NCBI GenBank assembly: GCA_958496175.1
Contig: OY292275.1
Location: 42,671,701-42,735,700, forward strand
From: Sisyra terminalis
Taxonomy: Eukaryota > Arthropoda > Insecta > Neuroptera > Sisyridae
Direction: 5' to 3'
DNA length: 64,000 nt
The position numbers and the translations under genes are program-made. Below the pieces are notes generated by a model, which did no database searches, was not told the DNA's origin, and was given only the letters and a program-made list of their open reading frames with translations. Shown piece after piece: positions 13,094 through 26,000 of this stretch (position 1 is its first letter; every line of letters begins with the position of its first letter).

Positions 13094-13224
13094 TATCTAT
13101 TTGTGAATGACTTGAGAGATAAGCCCTCTCGTAAAACAATTGGTGCAAGTGAAAAAAAGAAAAGAAAGAGACGTTGCCTTCTTTGTTTTGTTTTAAAATT
13201 TTTTCGAAAAATTGCATATTCGAA

Positions 13225-13291
13225 ATGAGAAAATTACGAGTAATCAGCGACGAGGAAATCATTATGAAATTTTGGCAATCTATGAAAATAC
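13225..13291 (+). CDS. candidate alternative first coding exon of dorsal
   Basis: An ATG at 13225 opens 22 codons (MRKLRVISDEEII... through ...FWQSMKI) plus one base, then meets a perfect donor GTAAGT at 13292. The phase is 1, exactly what the exon at 31268 requires, so joining the two keeps the Rel frame open. A TATATAAA box near 12857 and a Dorsal-type site at 13082 lie upstream. The encoded N-terminus is charged and unlike anything I recognise in Rel proteins. Chance phase agreement is one in three, so this remains a hypothesis. Confidence 0.25.
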
Positions 13292-16200
13292 GTAAGTGAT
13301 TTTATAAGTTTTTTCGTAGTTATTAAAAGGTCAACAATTTCAGATTTATTATTAAAACACTAATTAAATTGCACGAAAGGTTTCATCAATTAATTAAAAT
13401 TAAAAAAATAATATCCACATAATAAAAAAAAAAAACGAAATATGGTAGCCTTCAATTGTTTGATTGTTCGTTCAATTGTTGTCGCCATTTTATTTATTTT
13501 GTAAGGTTATGTAACGTTTTTAATGCGTGAGAACAATTGAAACTCGTGTATTACTGGTTGGGGAAGGTTTGGGAGGAAAAATCGGCGCTGGAAATTCGAT
13601 ATCGAAAGCAACAGGTGAAATATTTTCTGTGAATAAAACAAGGCTAGCGTGAAACAAATGAGAGCTTTAAAAATAAAACAACCGGAAATGTCCGAAAATA
13701 AAAGTTGTTTGCACATGTGAAACTGAGCGGTAACTTTGAAAATTCAGAAAATATTTGAATTAAACTTTGATAACCTCCGAATCATAAACCATAGCGATTT
13801 ACAATAACGGAAAAATTTTGCAAAAAATGCAATTGTAGTTGATTTTACGATTTAAAAAGTATTAACATGCAATGTTGATGAACTTTAATCAGAAGAGGAC
13901 AAACAAAACTGTAAAATTTGTATTTTAATTTTAGAATAATAATTTTTCTTTTTTCGTCTGCTTAAAAATATAGTTTTTATGTTAATTTATAATTCTCATG
14001 CCTGCGATAAATTATGCATTATAATTTTCTTCTTTCAAATCGTTCAAATCATAGGAGACTGGTAAATTTTAACTAGTTATACTGTTTTAAAATTCAGTTT
14101 TCGAATTAGAGAGGTTGAAAATTTTTTTTATTAAGGAAGGTTTCTAAAATTTGTTTATTTTTTACGTATGTTTGAATACATACTTACGAACATCCGTAGT
14201 TGATATTTTCATAATTGGAAAATCTCTATTATTCGAACAACAGTATATCCATTTCTGCGAATTCCAACGAAACGAAATTTTTCAAATTTCGAATTATAAC
14301 CTAATTTAAAGGTACAATTTACAATTTATGGAACAAAATTGAATTATCTTTTTAAAAAAATCGAATTATACATGATAGTATACATAAGTTAAGGTTTTTT
14401 ATGTGCACTGCTGGTTAAGTCGGAATAATAGTGGTTTTCGATTTATGGAAGTACGCATTACAGAGGATGACTGTATATAACTTTAATTTGCTCAAAACAT
14501 AAAAGATACTGTTGCTTTGTTAATAAAAATAATCCTAATTACGGAAAGGAAAAAAATTGCCAAAAATTAAACGAATAAACAACTGTAAAGAAAGTTCAGC
14601 AAAAAGTTCAATTACGAATAAAGGCAAATTGATCTCTTTTAAATTTAGTTATCTCCCTTGTTTAAACCAAAAATATTGTCTGCAAAAGAAAAATAAGGAA
14701 AATATATTCCTATGAAAACAAATTTAATATAAAAGGCTAAGCCACTTTTGATGAATTTTTATATTATAGAAAAAAATCACAATTTTTATGAAGTAAAATT
14801 TTGTAAATTTTATGGATATAGTTGCTTTTGGTCAAAAAAGAAATGTACCTAAATCCTGCTCTGGGAATTCATTTTCAAAAAAACAGAACCTAAATTAATA
14901 AGAAACTGGTTTGATGTTGTTTTTCGTACTCAAGATCAATTTCTTAGAATGTGATTATGTTTTTTATTTTATTTCAAGAAATTTTTAATAATTTCAATAT
15001 TATATAGCACGTGATAGTCACAATCTTAAGAGAAAATGCTTATTATTATTAAATAAAGGACGCCCCTTACCGCATATTTTCTTTCTATCTTACAAATTAT
15101 TTCATAAATAATCATAGGTATATTATTTTATAAATTAATTAACTTTGGATTATTATCGATTCTTCTTGATTTATTGATTGATTCTTAAAAATGGCTCCTT
15201 GTTTTCCTGGTTGCCTAATGAACAATTAGCACAGGAATATGTGATTTTTTTGTTTTTATTCAATGTAATTGTTTAGAACTTTTCCAGCAGGGTTTTTTTA
15301 TTTATATGATACCTTCAATACTTTTTTTTTGCAATAATGAAGTCTGTTTCAATGCCATAAATTTCTTTTTAGTTTTTATTCGAAATTTGGCGAATTTAAA
15401 TAAAAATCATTTTTATTTTGCGGTGAAAACTAATTACTTTTCAAAGACAAAGAAACCAAAAGAAAACAAAAACAAAGATAGAATCTGCTTGACAAACACA
15501 AAGAAGCCAACAGAAGACTAATGTTTACGGAAAAGTGGCCTGTGATTGAAATAGTAAAGAGTTTATGAAATAGTTAATTATGCAGCACATGATTATTCAT
15601 TTCTTTATACAGTTTTTCATTTGAAATGATCTTAATTTGAATATTTTTTTTAAATTGACTAAATAAACCTAACTTCTATGAGGATATCTGTGCATATTGT
15701 AAAAATAACTTTGTTTTAGCCAAAGTAAAACATATTTTCTTTAAAAAGAAAAGCTTTTACAAAGTTATGAAATAAATTTATTGTCCTTATCCATATGAAA
15801 GGATATATAGGATATAAAAAATTTCATGATTTAAGATTTTTTTTAAAATTTCTTAGTTATATAAAAAGTATAGAGGAAGCATAAGAAACAATATAGTTTC
15901 AATATTTTTCTGTTGTATTGATTGTAAATATTGTCAAAGTACAAAATTAGAAAAATATATTTCCATAACTGGTTAATTCTTGAAGATTTTTTTTAGGAGC
16001 AGTAATAATGAAGAAAAATAGTAAACAAAAGTAATATAGAAACAAATACATAGTAAATAATTGTAATAGTGTTCAAGTTTCCAAGTTCAATAATGACACA
16101 CATTTTGCGATTAATTTAATGAATTAAAAAATAAAACGTCAATAAAATTCAGACAAAACATAATATTTGAGTCGTTTATTTTGAAAGTCGCCGAAGTCTA

Positions 16201-18632
16201 TTGCAGGAATAGTTTGTATACTTACTACTTCTTTTAATAATGAATTTCACCAATGATATGTAATTGTTATATTTGGATAGATCATGTATATGATGTCAAA
16301 TAGAAATTTGACAAATCTAATGTAGCATACGAAGCGCCGTCTACGTGGGCACAGTTTTTATGGTAACTAAAAACAACAGCTGGCAATTGAGTACCACTGA
16401 GCGCCAATCTACACAAATAAGCGCTTGAATTTTACTTGCTTCGATTGCTTCAGTTTCCCACACCAGAGAAAAGAGACTTCAATATATAATTCTCTCTGTA
16501 ATCGCTTCCAACACAGGCGCTATTGTATTTTTCCTAGTTCATTCCGAATTTGTACCCAAGTAGAAGGCGCTTGTAGTTACTACTAGTGTGGTTTACCATT
16601 TACTGTACCGTGCGCTTTGCACTGTACAGTGCATTTCATAATCAAACGAGTTATTACTAGTCTATCGAAAACTAACATCATATCAATAATATTTTGTAAA
16701 ATTTTAATAGTACAAAGAAAAGTACAACCTGGTCTATCAGCAAGTTAAAAGCAGTTTTGTGGTATGAACTATTCTTGAAATGGACTCACTTTCAAAATAA
16801 ATAGCTCATTATGAAGTCATTTCTTCGGAAATTCAATTAGTTTTATTCCTAAAACCCGAAATTTCGTTGTACAAAATTTGTTTTTTGGATTACACATAAT
16901 ATGCCAGCTCTTCTATTTTCCTTGCAAATATAATTACAATGTTTACCCCCTTAGGGGATGATTTTTTTTTTGAAGTCTTAACATCAATAACTCATATTTT
17001 TTCGTACAAGCATTATGAATCCATGTAAACTTTCTTCTCTTTTTTCTATTTTAAAGGACAAATTATCAACTTTTTTTAGTGTTCTTTAGTTATTATTCAG
17101 AAAATTTTGTGCATACAAATGCTACACAAAATAGCTTGTGGGTTGCCTGATTGTTAATAGAACAACCTATATCTTATGAAAGAATTCACTAATTTCTTTG
17201 AACCATAAAATCGACATTTTTCCACTTGTGTCACTACATAGGTACAATATTCAAGACGAAATAAATTAGCTTAGAAACATAAACTTAGATCTTTCAAAGA
17301 GCAAATTATTAAAATTCCATATTTTAAATGAACCATAAATTCACTAATCACAACAATTTATGAAAATCTTTAAGCCTGACAAGGCACGTTTGACTTTAGG
17401 CAAAAACCACAAATTTTAAGACATAAGCAATTAAAAATACATTTTAGATCTTTTTTGTATTGCTGTGTCTTCTCTTGAACGATAAATTTAGTTTCTCAAA
17501 ATTAAACCATTGAAAAAATCGATTTTGGTTTTCTGGCTTTTTTTTTTGGAGGATATTAGAAATTTAAAAAGATTTAATAATCCCAATCGAGTGAATTTAA
17601 AATACGTCACAGTAGGTAAATAGAATGGAAAATTTTTGAAACGCATTAATAATTATTTTTTGATTGCTCTTCGGCTGTCGTCTTCTTTCCCCGCTTCATG
17701 TGATAATTTTCCCGTCGATCGTTTTACCTGTTGCCCCCTTTAGCCTCCCCCGCCTCACACGACCTCACGGCTCTTTGTGGTTTTGATCGTTTATGTCTCC
17801 AATTCTGTAATTATCATTTTCAACAATGTAAACAGAGTTCCACAATATGAATATGTCATATTAATAATTTAATTTATAATCACCAACCAATTAAGTTAAT
17901 CACATGTGCGTTTGGTGAATTTTTCGACGGATTTCCCTCGAAATTGGTGCAATTCCATTGAGCATTACGTACCCAGTTATATCAACAACCATTCGATTAT
18001 TAAGTTATTTTTCCGGTTTCTAATTACCAAAGAGTCCCCAAAATGTTTTCTATAGACACGTACTTTTCCACTGACGAAGGAAGTTCACAAAAAATTCCAC
18101 TCGAACAAACGATCACTTAATCGATTTGGTTAATTTGTGAGAAAATTATAATACAATGCATACGTAAGTACCTATAGCACATCACTGTTATTCAATAACC
18201 TTTTTTTCTTTTTAATTTCAATCAAATTAATTGCTTATTTTTTTGGCAATTTATTCAAATTGTTTTATTTTTTCTCCACACCAATATTAACGGAATTGAG
18301 GAAAAATCGATGGAAATTTTTATCGGAAAAAAATAATTATGATAAATCATGATCTACTTACAATTAATTGAAAAAATAAAATTTGATTTAGATAATAATT
18401 AATTGGCGTCATGTAATTATTTATTAATATCAGTTATTTAAAAAAAAATGGAAAATTTGTTTTGGAATTTCGACTTTATTTAATTGGAGATATTTGAATG
18501 GCCAAAACCATTACTTGTAATTTTCTAAGTTTTTGGTAAATTAAAACATATTCTACACCATTTTACCTATAGTGTCTAATGTACGAATCTTGATGTTTTC
18601 TTTATAAATATAGTGGGTATTTAATGGGGAGA
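13292..18632 (+). other. dorsal intron 1, middle part
   Basis: No gene is supported. Positions 16325-16640 have an unusual density of GCGC words (GAAGCGCC, GAGCGCC, AAGCGC, AGGCGC) and look like an old repeat or enhancer. Positions 17660-17780 form a C-rich island with many CG steps and an ACCTGTTG E-box-like word, and are a candidate regulatory element. Confidence 0.35.
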
Positions 18633-18804
18633 TCTACTGGTGCCCGAGTGGTCAAGGTGACCGCTCCAAAACCGGTAGGTATTGGGTTTGATTTTCGATC
18701 TAAACAAATTTTCGATATTTTTCGAATACGGATTGTTATTAATCCTAGAGTTGCTAAAGACCTTAGTAGTTATATACCGACGGTATATAATAATAACAAA
18801 AAGG
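18633..18804 (+). mobile_element. tRNA-derived SINE, copy 3
   Basis: Well-preserved head (CCGAGTGGTCAAGGTGACCG, then GGTATTGGGTTTGATT), body (ATTTTCGATATTTTTCGAA, CCTAGAGTTGCTAAAGACC, TTAGTAGTTATA) and A-rich tail. This copy and the one at 47879 best define the family consensus. Confidence 0.82.
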
Positions 18805-18928
18805 ATTAAGGATTCGAAGGAATACAAAATTATTATTTTGTTGCGTTTCGTAAGAATTTTCTAACTTCTATCTTCACGTATACTTTTTGATAAAATTAGA
18901 CCTGAGAATGAAAAAGTAGTGTTTAGTA

Positions 18929-19179
18929 CAGAGATGGCGAAACTTTTTGTGACGTGAGTCAAATTTCGTTCATATTTTTTAATACTAGCTGGTGGGTCAC
19001 TAACATGCATGACGGCCATTAGCACCTCACACAGGGAAACAGAAAGGGGGCGATACAAGGGGTATAGAAGTCTCTTTCTTCAAACATAACAAACAAATGG
19101 TTGCCTAGCCATCATGGGTCAGTTAAAAAATTTACGTGGGTCAGTGTTTGACCCATGGGTCATAGGTTCGCCATCACTG
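18929..19179. mobile_element. small hAT-type MITE with TSD
   Basis: Terminal inverted repeats CAGAGATGGCGAAAC on the left and GGTTCGCCATCACTG on the right (mirror CAGTGATGGCGAACC). The flanks GTTTAGTA (18921-18928) and GTTTAATA (19180-19187) form an 8-bp duplication with one mismatch. CAG termini plus 8 bp are diagnostic of hAT. At 251 bp it has no transposase. Internal repeats of GGGTCA-type words occur on both arms. Confidence 0.85.
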
Positions 19180-19187
19180 GTTTAATA

Positions 19188-21469
19188 GGTAGGTTTCTTA
19201 TACTGCAAGTTTAAATATTAACGTACTTTTGGTCCGCTTTGTATTTTATAAAATATCTGATATTTCACAAAAATAATAATCCAGGGTTTTAACGTGAGCT
19301 ACCAAAGGGCAAATTGTTGCATAAAATAACATCAAATTTATTGACAGTTAAAAAAAATCTTTTACTAAAAATCGGAAATAAAAGATATTTGAGGTGCTAA
19401 ATTTAAAAGGACAGATATTTTTGTTGTCAATAAAAACGACAAAAACGTTTCATGTTTGCCTAAAAATTATAATCATACGTCGAAATTTTCGTTGTACAAT
19501 ACACATTTAATTAGTACCTACTAATGTTACGACATGTTAAACTAACCACCTGTAATCTAATTATAATAGCATCATTACATACATGCAAGAGGAGCTATTT
19601 ATCTTCCTTCTTAAAAATTAATATTTTCGTTATAAATATCACAAATAACTAAATTTCTGATATGCGAAAAAGAAATTAGAAACAAAGGTTTCTATTGGTT
19701 TTGTATCAATGATGTAAAAATAGAAACTTTAAAAACAATTTGAGGTTTTCTCGAAAAAAATGCATTAATTACCTGCATAAGTATAACGTAAGTATAATAT
19801 TTGCTTAATATAAAATATTATGTATATTGCTTATACCTTAACCACCTGCCTAAATTGACCTGTTTTGTAGAAAAGAAATATGATTTATGTTTGTACGACC
19901 TATGTCTATCAAAATTGCAAAAAATGAAAACAAACTTAGCATTGAAATCTTTTTCAAGTATAAAATAAATTTAAATAATTCAATTCTATCCACTTAATCG
20001 ATTTATTGGGAGACAAAAAGGGAGTTGAAATATAACTGGCGATAATGTCAAGGGTATAAAATTTGATAAAAAAAATCTTTTAAAATAACTAGAAAATATT
20101 TAAAAAAAATATTGTAATAATATTTCCAGCATTGAAATTTTTTAAATGTCAGGGCAACACCAACAAATTCACCGAATTCAAATTAGAAAAAAAAGTGTTA
20201 TCTCTCATAACAATATGTGACACACTTTTCCTCATCATGTTTCTTCGAAAATTGGATTTCTCATTAAAATTAAGAAGAAAACGAAACAATATTTATAAAT
20301 CACATTTTTTATTAAACAATTCTTAAGAGTTTTGATTGAATTTCAATTGACACCCCCCTCCATAACTGATCGTCACAGTTCTACATAGATTATGCGGCGC
20401 TTTCAGCGTAATACACACCTACATATCAATAAACTTGAATTTTTTACAATTGTATTTAAATATTTGCGGTTTTACTTGGGGAAAACCCCTACGATATTTT
20501 CATTTCCATAATTATTCATTAACATATGTATTATAAACGTTTGAGCAATATATTTTTTTTTCGAACTCTATAAAAATAACCCACAGATAGTTTAATGCAC
20601 TCGACGTGTAAGAAGATGTCATACGAATTTTTTTCTCCAAATCGTTTTATAATTTTATATCCTGATTATGAATTTACCAACTAATTGATATTCATAAAAT
20701 TGTGTGAAAGTAGCCACGATCGGTCCTTGAAATTAGAAATTATCTATTTCCTTATCACACTCGTTTCCATTCATATCTTTTGTTGTGCTCCGTGTGTTTT
20801 CGGGTCTCCTTCTATGATATATAAAATTCGCTTTCTTTCTTAGAAATGGATGTCCCAATGAGACATGAAAATAAATTGTTTAAATAATTAAACTTTGTTT
20901 CTCTCCGTCTCACCATCGGTTGCACAATCACTTTCGCTTGTCGTCTCTGTCGCACGACCGCCGAACGATCCATTAAATGTCGATGGTTTCTTTGTTTTGC
21001 TTGCTTTTATTAAAAAGTAATTAGCAATGTTGAGTTAATTTTAGGAATTATTTAAATTTTTGTAAAAGAATTTCATGCAGTTTGAAAGTCCGGTTTGTAT
21101 GCAGGTCCGTGCTAGAAATCAAACGCCATCAACCTAATTATCGAAATACATTTAGGGGGGGGGGAACTATTAAATATTCTTGTTTAAGTTTTGTTAGGTG
21201 TGAGGAATGGGAAGTAAATTTTGTCAAAATTTGTAATTGGTTTGTATGGAGTATATAAAGAAATACTCATTTAAAGTCCCTCTTTATATAGGACATTCCA
21301 GGTGATCCCTCAGGTGCTAAAACACCAGGACGCTAGGTAAACTCACTCTCGAGATGGCCACATAAAAGTAACCATGGAGGCAGCATTCCCTCCTTAAATC
21401 GATTCCTGTTGCTTTCAGTATGTAATTGACCCTGTAATTTATTTATTGTCATGATGAAATATAACTTAA
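19188..21469 (+). other. dorsal intron 1, continued
   Basis: No gene is supported. Positions 20905-20985 are CG-rich relative to the background (TCTCCGTCTCACC... to ...CGCACGACCGCCGAACGATC) and may be regulatory. A 10-G run lies near 21155 directly after CATTTA. Confidence 0.35.
20478..20489. promoter_or_regulatory. Dorsal/kappaB site GGGGAAAACCCC
   Basis: Perfectly palindromic 12-mer containing GGGAAAACCC, an ideal Dorsal-binding word, in AT-rich intronic sequence. Activity is inferred. Confidence 0.5.
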
Positions 21470-21644
21470 AGCAGGCCATTCATGCTCCGACTTACAGTCC
21501 AACTAGTGGTCCGACTTTCGAAGTTGGATCTAAAGTCAGACCATGAATGATGTTATTGGAAGTTAGATCTCTAGTGGATCATTTAGGCGATCCAACTAGT
21601 AGTCCGATTAGTTGGATTGCAAGTCGGAGCGTGAATGGCCTGCT
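21470..21644. mobile_element. palindromic MITE, PIF/Harbinger-like
   Basis: The arms begin AGCAGGCCATTCATGCTCCG and mirror as AGCAGGCCATTCACGCTCCG from the right end, continuing into GACTT.CA.TCCAACTA on both sides. TAA flanks both ends (21467-21469 and 21645-21647), matching the 3-bp TWA duplication of PIF/Harbinger elements. A TTAA reading offset by one base is possible. Nested sub-repeats of TCCAACTAGT and GGTCCGAC occur inside. No coding capacity. Confidence 0.75.
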
Positions 21645-21911
21645 TAAGGGGGAACTGCAATCTTCTAGACTCGAATGAAACCTTTGACGGTATAAGTGGT
21701 ATTCGTGGTATAAACACTGATTCACCTCGAAAGCAACCATTAAATATAATAACCTCTATCAAGATTTTATGCAAAACTTTCACACATAATCGGGTTCTAT
21801 TGTATAGCTTTGGCGAATTGAGATTTTGCAGTAGCATTGCTGGAGTACCCACTATTAGGATAAGTGTATGAGGTGGAAAATTAAGAAAATTAAGTGTTTT
21901 AAGGAACTCCG

Positions 21912-22119
21912 CAGGAGTCGGCAACCTATGACCTGTGGGCTACCAAGTGACCCATTTACTAATTTCAAGTGATCCACTTTAGTTCCGAAAAATTATAATT
22001 TATATAAAAATAAAATCAAATTAGATTTTTTCGCTGATTTTAAACAATTCTACTGTTTATACAATATATACGTAAAATGGTTGATGTTGACTTGCAGCAA
22101 AAAAGCTTGCCAACTTCTG
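21912..22119. mobile_element. hAT-type MITE, degraded
   Basis: The left end CAGGAGTCGGCAACC and the right end GCTTGCCAACTTCTG are imperfect inverted repeats with hAT-like CAG termini. No convincing 8-bp duplication remains (flanks GAACTCCG and GTTTAGAG), so the insertion is old or one boundary is wrong. Confidence 0.5.
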
Positions 22120-22461
22120 GTTTAGAGCATCATCCGTATGTATCAAAGTGTCCATAGCTTTGTATTGGTGTTTTGATCCTTCGAATAACAAGAACAAAGG
22201 ATCATTAGCATTTTTTTTTCCTTCCATAAAAGTAATATTTTTTTTCTATATCAAATTTAAAAAAAACAAGTACAAATAGAATAGGTTTTCAATTTTTAAA
22301 TTAAATTTTTTAGTTTAACGGTATTTTGATTATCGATTTTGAAATTTCAATTGTTGGTCAGGTCACACGTTATCCCCTACAAACTTGGTTATTTCTTTTC
22401 GCCCTTTTAGAGGAAGAAATTGCAATAACTTTTTCTTATCGAATGCCTATATCGTATAAGA

Positions 22462-22638
22462 TAGGGGTGCCCAACGCATTGACCACATGACTATTTCTAG
22501 TTGCTTGCCTATCTAATATCTATCTACATATCTCGGTCATTCCGGGAATCTATATGACATTTAAACTTATTTTTTGCTATAGATTACTACTTTTCGATGT
22601 TAGTCGACCCGTGGTCATCAAAAGTTTGGCCACCCCTG
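22462..22638. mobile_element. hAT-type MITE with TSD
   Basis: Termini TAGGGGTGCCCAACG on the left and GTTTGGCCACCCCTG on the right (mirror CAGGGGTGGCCAAAC). The flanks GTATAAGA (22454-22461) and GTATAAGG (22639-22646) are an 8-bp duplication with one mismatch. CAGGGGTGGCCAAAC is a common hAT terminus. At 177 bp it has no transposase. Confidence 0.85.
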
Positions 22639-23009
22639 GTATAAGGAATATACCTTCCAAATTTTGATCAATCAGTCAGGACTCACGATTTTATGTGTAA
22701 AGAAGATAATACCAACACTTTTGTCTTGATAACTTAGTAAATTTGTATGACAAATTGCAAATCGGTTTAAAATTTTATAGCTTAAGATACTCAAAGAAAT
22801 GAGTCAAAATAGTTTTATTGTAACCAGTTAAGGCTCGACTCTCTGTAATCTTCTGTACTGCCTGTACAGTTTGAACCTTTGGAAATTGTTAAATTTTAAA
22901 GTTTATAAGTTTTCTTTGGAAAGTATGGAACAAGGTATAGATTCTTTTTTATAGTATAAATCTTGGAAATATCAAATGTAAGACCCTTCATTCTTTATCA
23001 TATTACAAT

Positions 23010-23080
23010 CATTATATCAAATTTCATCAAAATCGGTTCTGCAGTTTAGTTGTAAAAATGCGATAAACATACAAAGTAAC
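23010..23080 (+). repeat. retroelement-tail-like fragment
   Basis: The word string TTTCATCAAAATCGGTTCTG, followed by CAGTTTAGTTGTAAAAATGC and GATAAACATACAAAG, strongly resembles the ATCAAAATCGGT(T/C)CAG.AGTTT motif common in interspersed repeats of insect genomes. The rest of the element is not recognisable. Family assignment (RTE-like LINE tail or derived SINE) is uncertain. Confidence 0.45.
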
Positions 23081-26000
23081 TGCTGCAATTATAAAATTAT
23101 AATAGTAATAATTAACAGCGGTACTCCCATTAATAGACAACAAAATTTATGTTTGGGTATTTATATGCATTTTTACCGTGAAAAACTTTATTAATAACAT
23201 TTTTCTTTTATATTAACATATTTCAAAGTGCGATAACGTCAAACACATTGATTAAAAATGTATTTTTTGATAAGTTCTATTATCTTTACGTGAAATGGTT
23301 TTTGACATGAAAATTGTTAAATATCGTAAGTAGGTAATTAAAATTGAATTGTTTATTGCTTCTTCAAATTTGAATGACGCATTTTTTATATTAAACAGCA
23401 AATTACTTGCATTTTTAATATAATTAACGTTAAATGCTTTGCGACACTCATCAACGAACTAAAAATACTTTTCGTTTGACAATGAATGATATGACGTCAG
23501 TTTATAATGTGGGGAAGTATAACTTCTAGTTTCGATAATCTATTAACTAAATGGCTATATAAATCGAATATATAGAAATAAAAGTACAATTACAATTAAT
23601 GGTGAAAACTTTCACTCTTTCAAACTGTCCCTCTGGTCACCGTTCGTTGGTCCGTTTCATGTAGTTCAATTTTATTTAATTAACACTGTAAATTGTGAAT
23701 CATCAATTTTTTGCTTAAGGCTTAATGGATTTCCTAGTATTTTTATTAACGAAAAAATTCATATAACATATTTACAAATACGTATTAAGGTCACAATAGT
23801 TTGTGGAGTTTTTATTTTGATCTAATTCGCAATAATGCAAAAGTGGTGAAACCAAACAAGTGATCTTTTAATTTAATTAAGTCAAGTGGGAAGGTGGTAG
23901 CACGCGGATAAAAAAGGGGAGAAATAATTTAATAAATATGCACAGTAATCATGAAAATGGTATAAATCAATTTATACTATATTTTCGTCTTCAAGTGTGT
24001 TTTTTGCTAGATGACTCATATTGGTTCCGAAGAAATTCAAATCTTGGTGACCCCTACTGAAGATTGGCAAAGCATTGCAAAATTTTAATAGATTTTTTTT
24101 TTCATTTTAACAGATTAGGTGGTTTCATTGATGTACAAAAAGAAATTTTGCCTTAGGATAGCTTCCTATATAAATTTTTGATTATGACTCATTGGCCTTT
24201 TGATTTTGGTATTGAGATATGACAAGGTGTACTCAAGGGAGTGTGGGTGTGATTTTCCGTAAGACATGGATATTTTCTTTTATTTTTTTCATGTTTATCA
24301 TATTTGAATCAATCGAAAAAAAATATCTATGCATTTCTATTTTTAAAAAAGTCCTTTGAATTACAATAATACAATAAATCTGTCATTTAGTTTACATGAT
24401 TCCAAAATTTAGTTTTTTCAAAACTTTATGTTTTAGTAAAGAACTATTGAAATTACCTACTACTTGGCTCTCAGGCGACTAATAACAATTTATTTTTTTG
24501 GAAAGCAAGGTGAAGGTTATTCAAAATTTTTATTTAAAAGGAAGGGGCAATACTAGGAAAAGGCGAAAGGGTATTATACAAAATATAACTATGTTTTTGT
24601 GAAGAATTATTTACTACTGAAAGTATTGTAGCATATCCCTTAATTTTAACTTTTTTATCTTTTAATTGTTTTGGGTCATGATTTTTTCAAGTCTTCTTCG
24701 ATCCTTAAACGTTGTGTCCCTTTCTTTTACTAATGAGGATATTACTAATGGAGAAAAATCATCCTAATTTTTTATCAGTTTGCTTACTTTAATATTAATG
24801 CTGATTTCTAGTTTTTCTGTAAAACTGTTTTAAAAACAAGTTTTAAGAACATTTATTATGAAACATTTATATAATGATAAAGAAATCGTATAAATTGAAT
24901 TAAATGATTTTAACTGGTTCAATTAGATTAATCTATAAATAATTTTGTTATCTATAGCTTAATATTATTCACCAATTCTAATCGATTTGGGTTTGTAGAC
25001 ACATTTACTTATCTAGTAAAAATATTTCTCAATCAATTTCTGCAATAGAATCAGTAACAAATTATGTCTTATCTTTTTGTTGTAACCGATTTTGATTAGT
25101 GTGTCAATTATTGGCTATAAAATTTTGAGCCAAAACGTCTATGAGTATTGGAAGTTTTTTCTGGTAGGAGGAAAAAAGTTACTATTACTGTAGGATAAAT
25201 TCGGTTAAAAGATTATAATTAACAGGCACAATTAATTCAAAATCTTCAATCTCTTCTGTGTACATCAAAATCTGATTTCAATTTTTATTCGCAAGACCCT
25301 AAATTTTGTGTTTGTATTATAAATAATTGAAGAGAATTTATGGTTCCAGGGGGTTTATTGTTTATTTATGGTTCCAAATTCCGTTCCAATAAGAAGAAGA
25401 AATTACCAAGAAAACATTATTAATTTTTCGAAACTATATTGAACAAGTTTTCCTCATATTATTTCAAGAATCTTCCCGATTGCACTAATGAGCAAATGCC
25501 AATTTTGTCCCTCCATTACTACACTTATTATAAAAATTAAATCGCAGTAGATGCCTTGTGATATTCAAGGTTGCAAATAAGAAGTCAACACCAATTAAAT
25601 GTAATACATTAAGCGACTCAAATCTAATGACTTACTAAGAAAATTATATTTTTTCAATAATTTTCATTCAATAGGAATTCATAACACACATCAAACAGTT
25701 ACGCACATAAGGGAACAACGTAGGTATATAAAATATTTATTTTCGGATTAGAATTAAGTGATTGCAAACAGAAATCGTGAAAGACATGCATTTGGTGCAT
25801 TTATTGCAATTAGGTCGCATTTATTTTAAGCGTTGATGTTTCATCTTTTTCTACGTAGGTATTTTTCGTTTGCCATTTTTCCTCCTTAAGTGCTTGCGTA
25901 GAAGATGAGGAAAACGGAAAAGTTGACTTTTGTTTGATTCTATGCTCCGTTATCAGAAGTATGATTTCCAATTGATTTTATTACTTTTAGTCTACATAAC

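Larger units (their letters stand above)
10289..13224 (+). other. first part of dorsal intron 1
   Basis: Intronic AT-rich DNA. It contains a probable hAT left-end fragment at 11516-11560 (CAGTGTTTGTCAAACTTTTT), an 11-G run at 11441-11451 and the family A MITE at 12224. TATATAAA near 12857 could serve an alternative promoter for the exon at 13225. Confidence 0.4.

Noticed and set aside
18633..18700. tRNA gene
   Set aside because: A- and B-box words are present, but the cloverleaf stems are not intact and the same head recurs with a conserved non-tRNA body, so it is a SINE.
21583..21924. 113-codon minus-strand frame and opposite frame
   Set aside because: Starts inside the palindromic MITE and shows no known protein or splice context.
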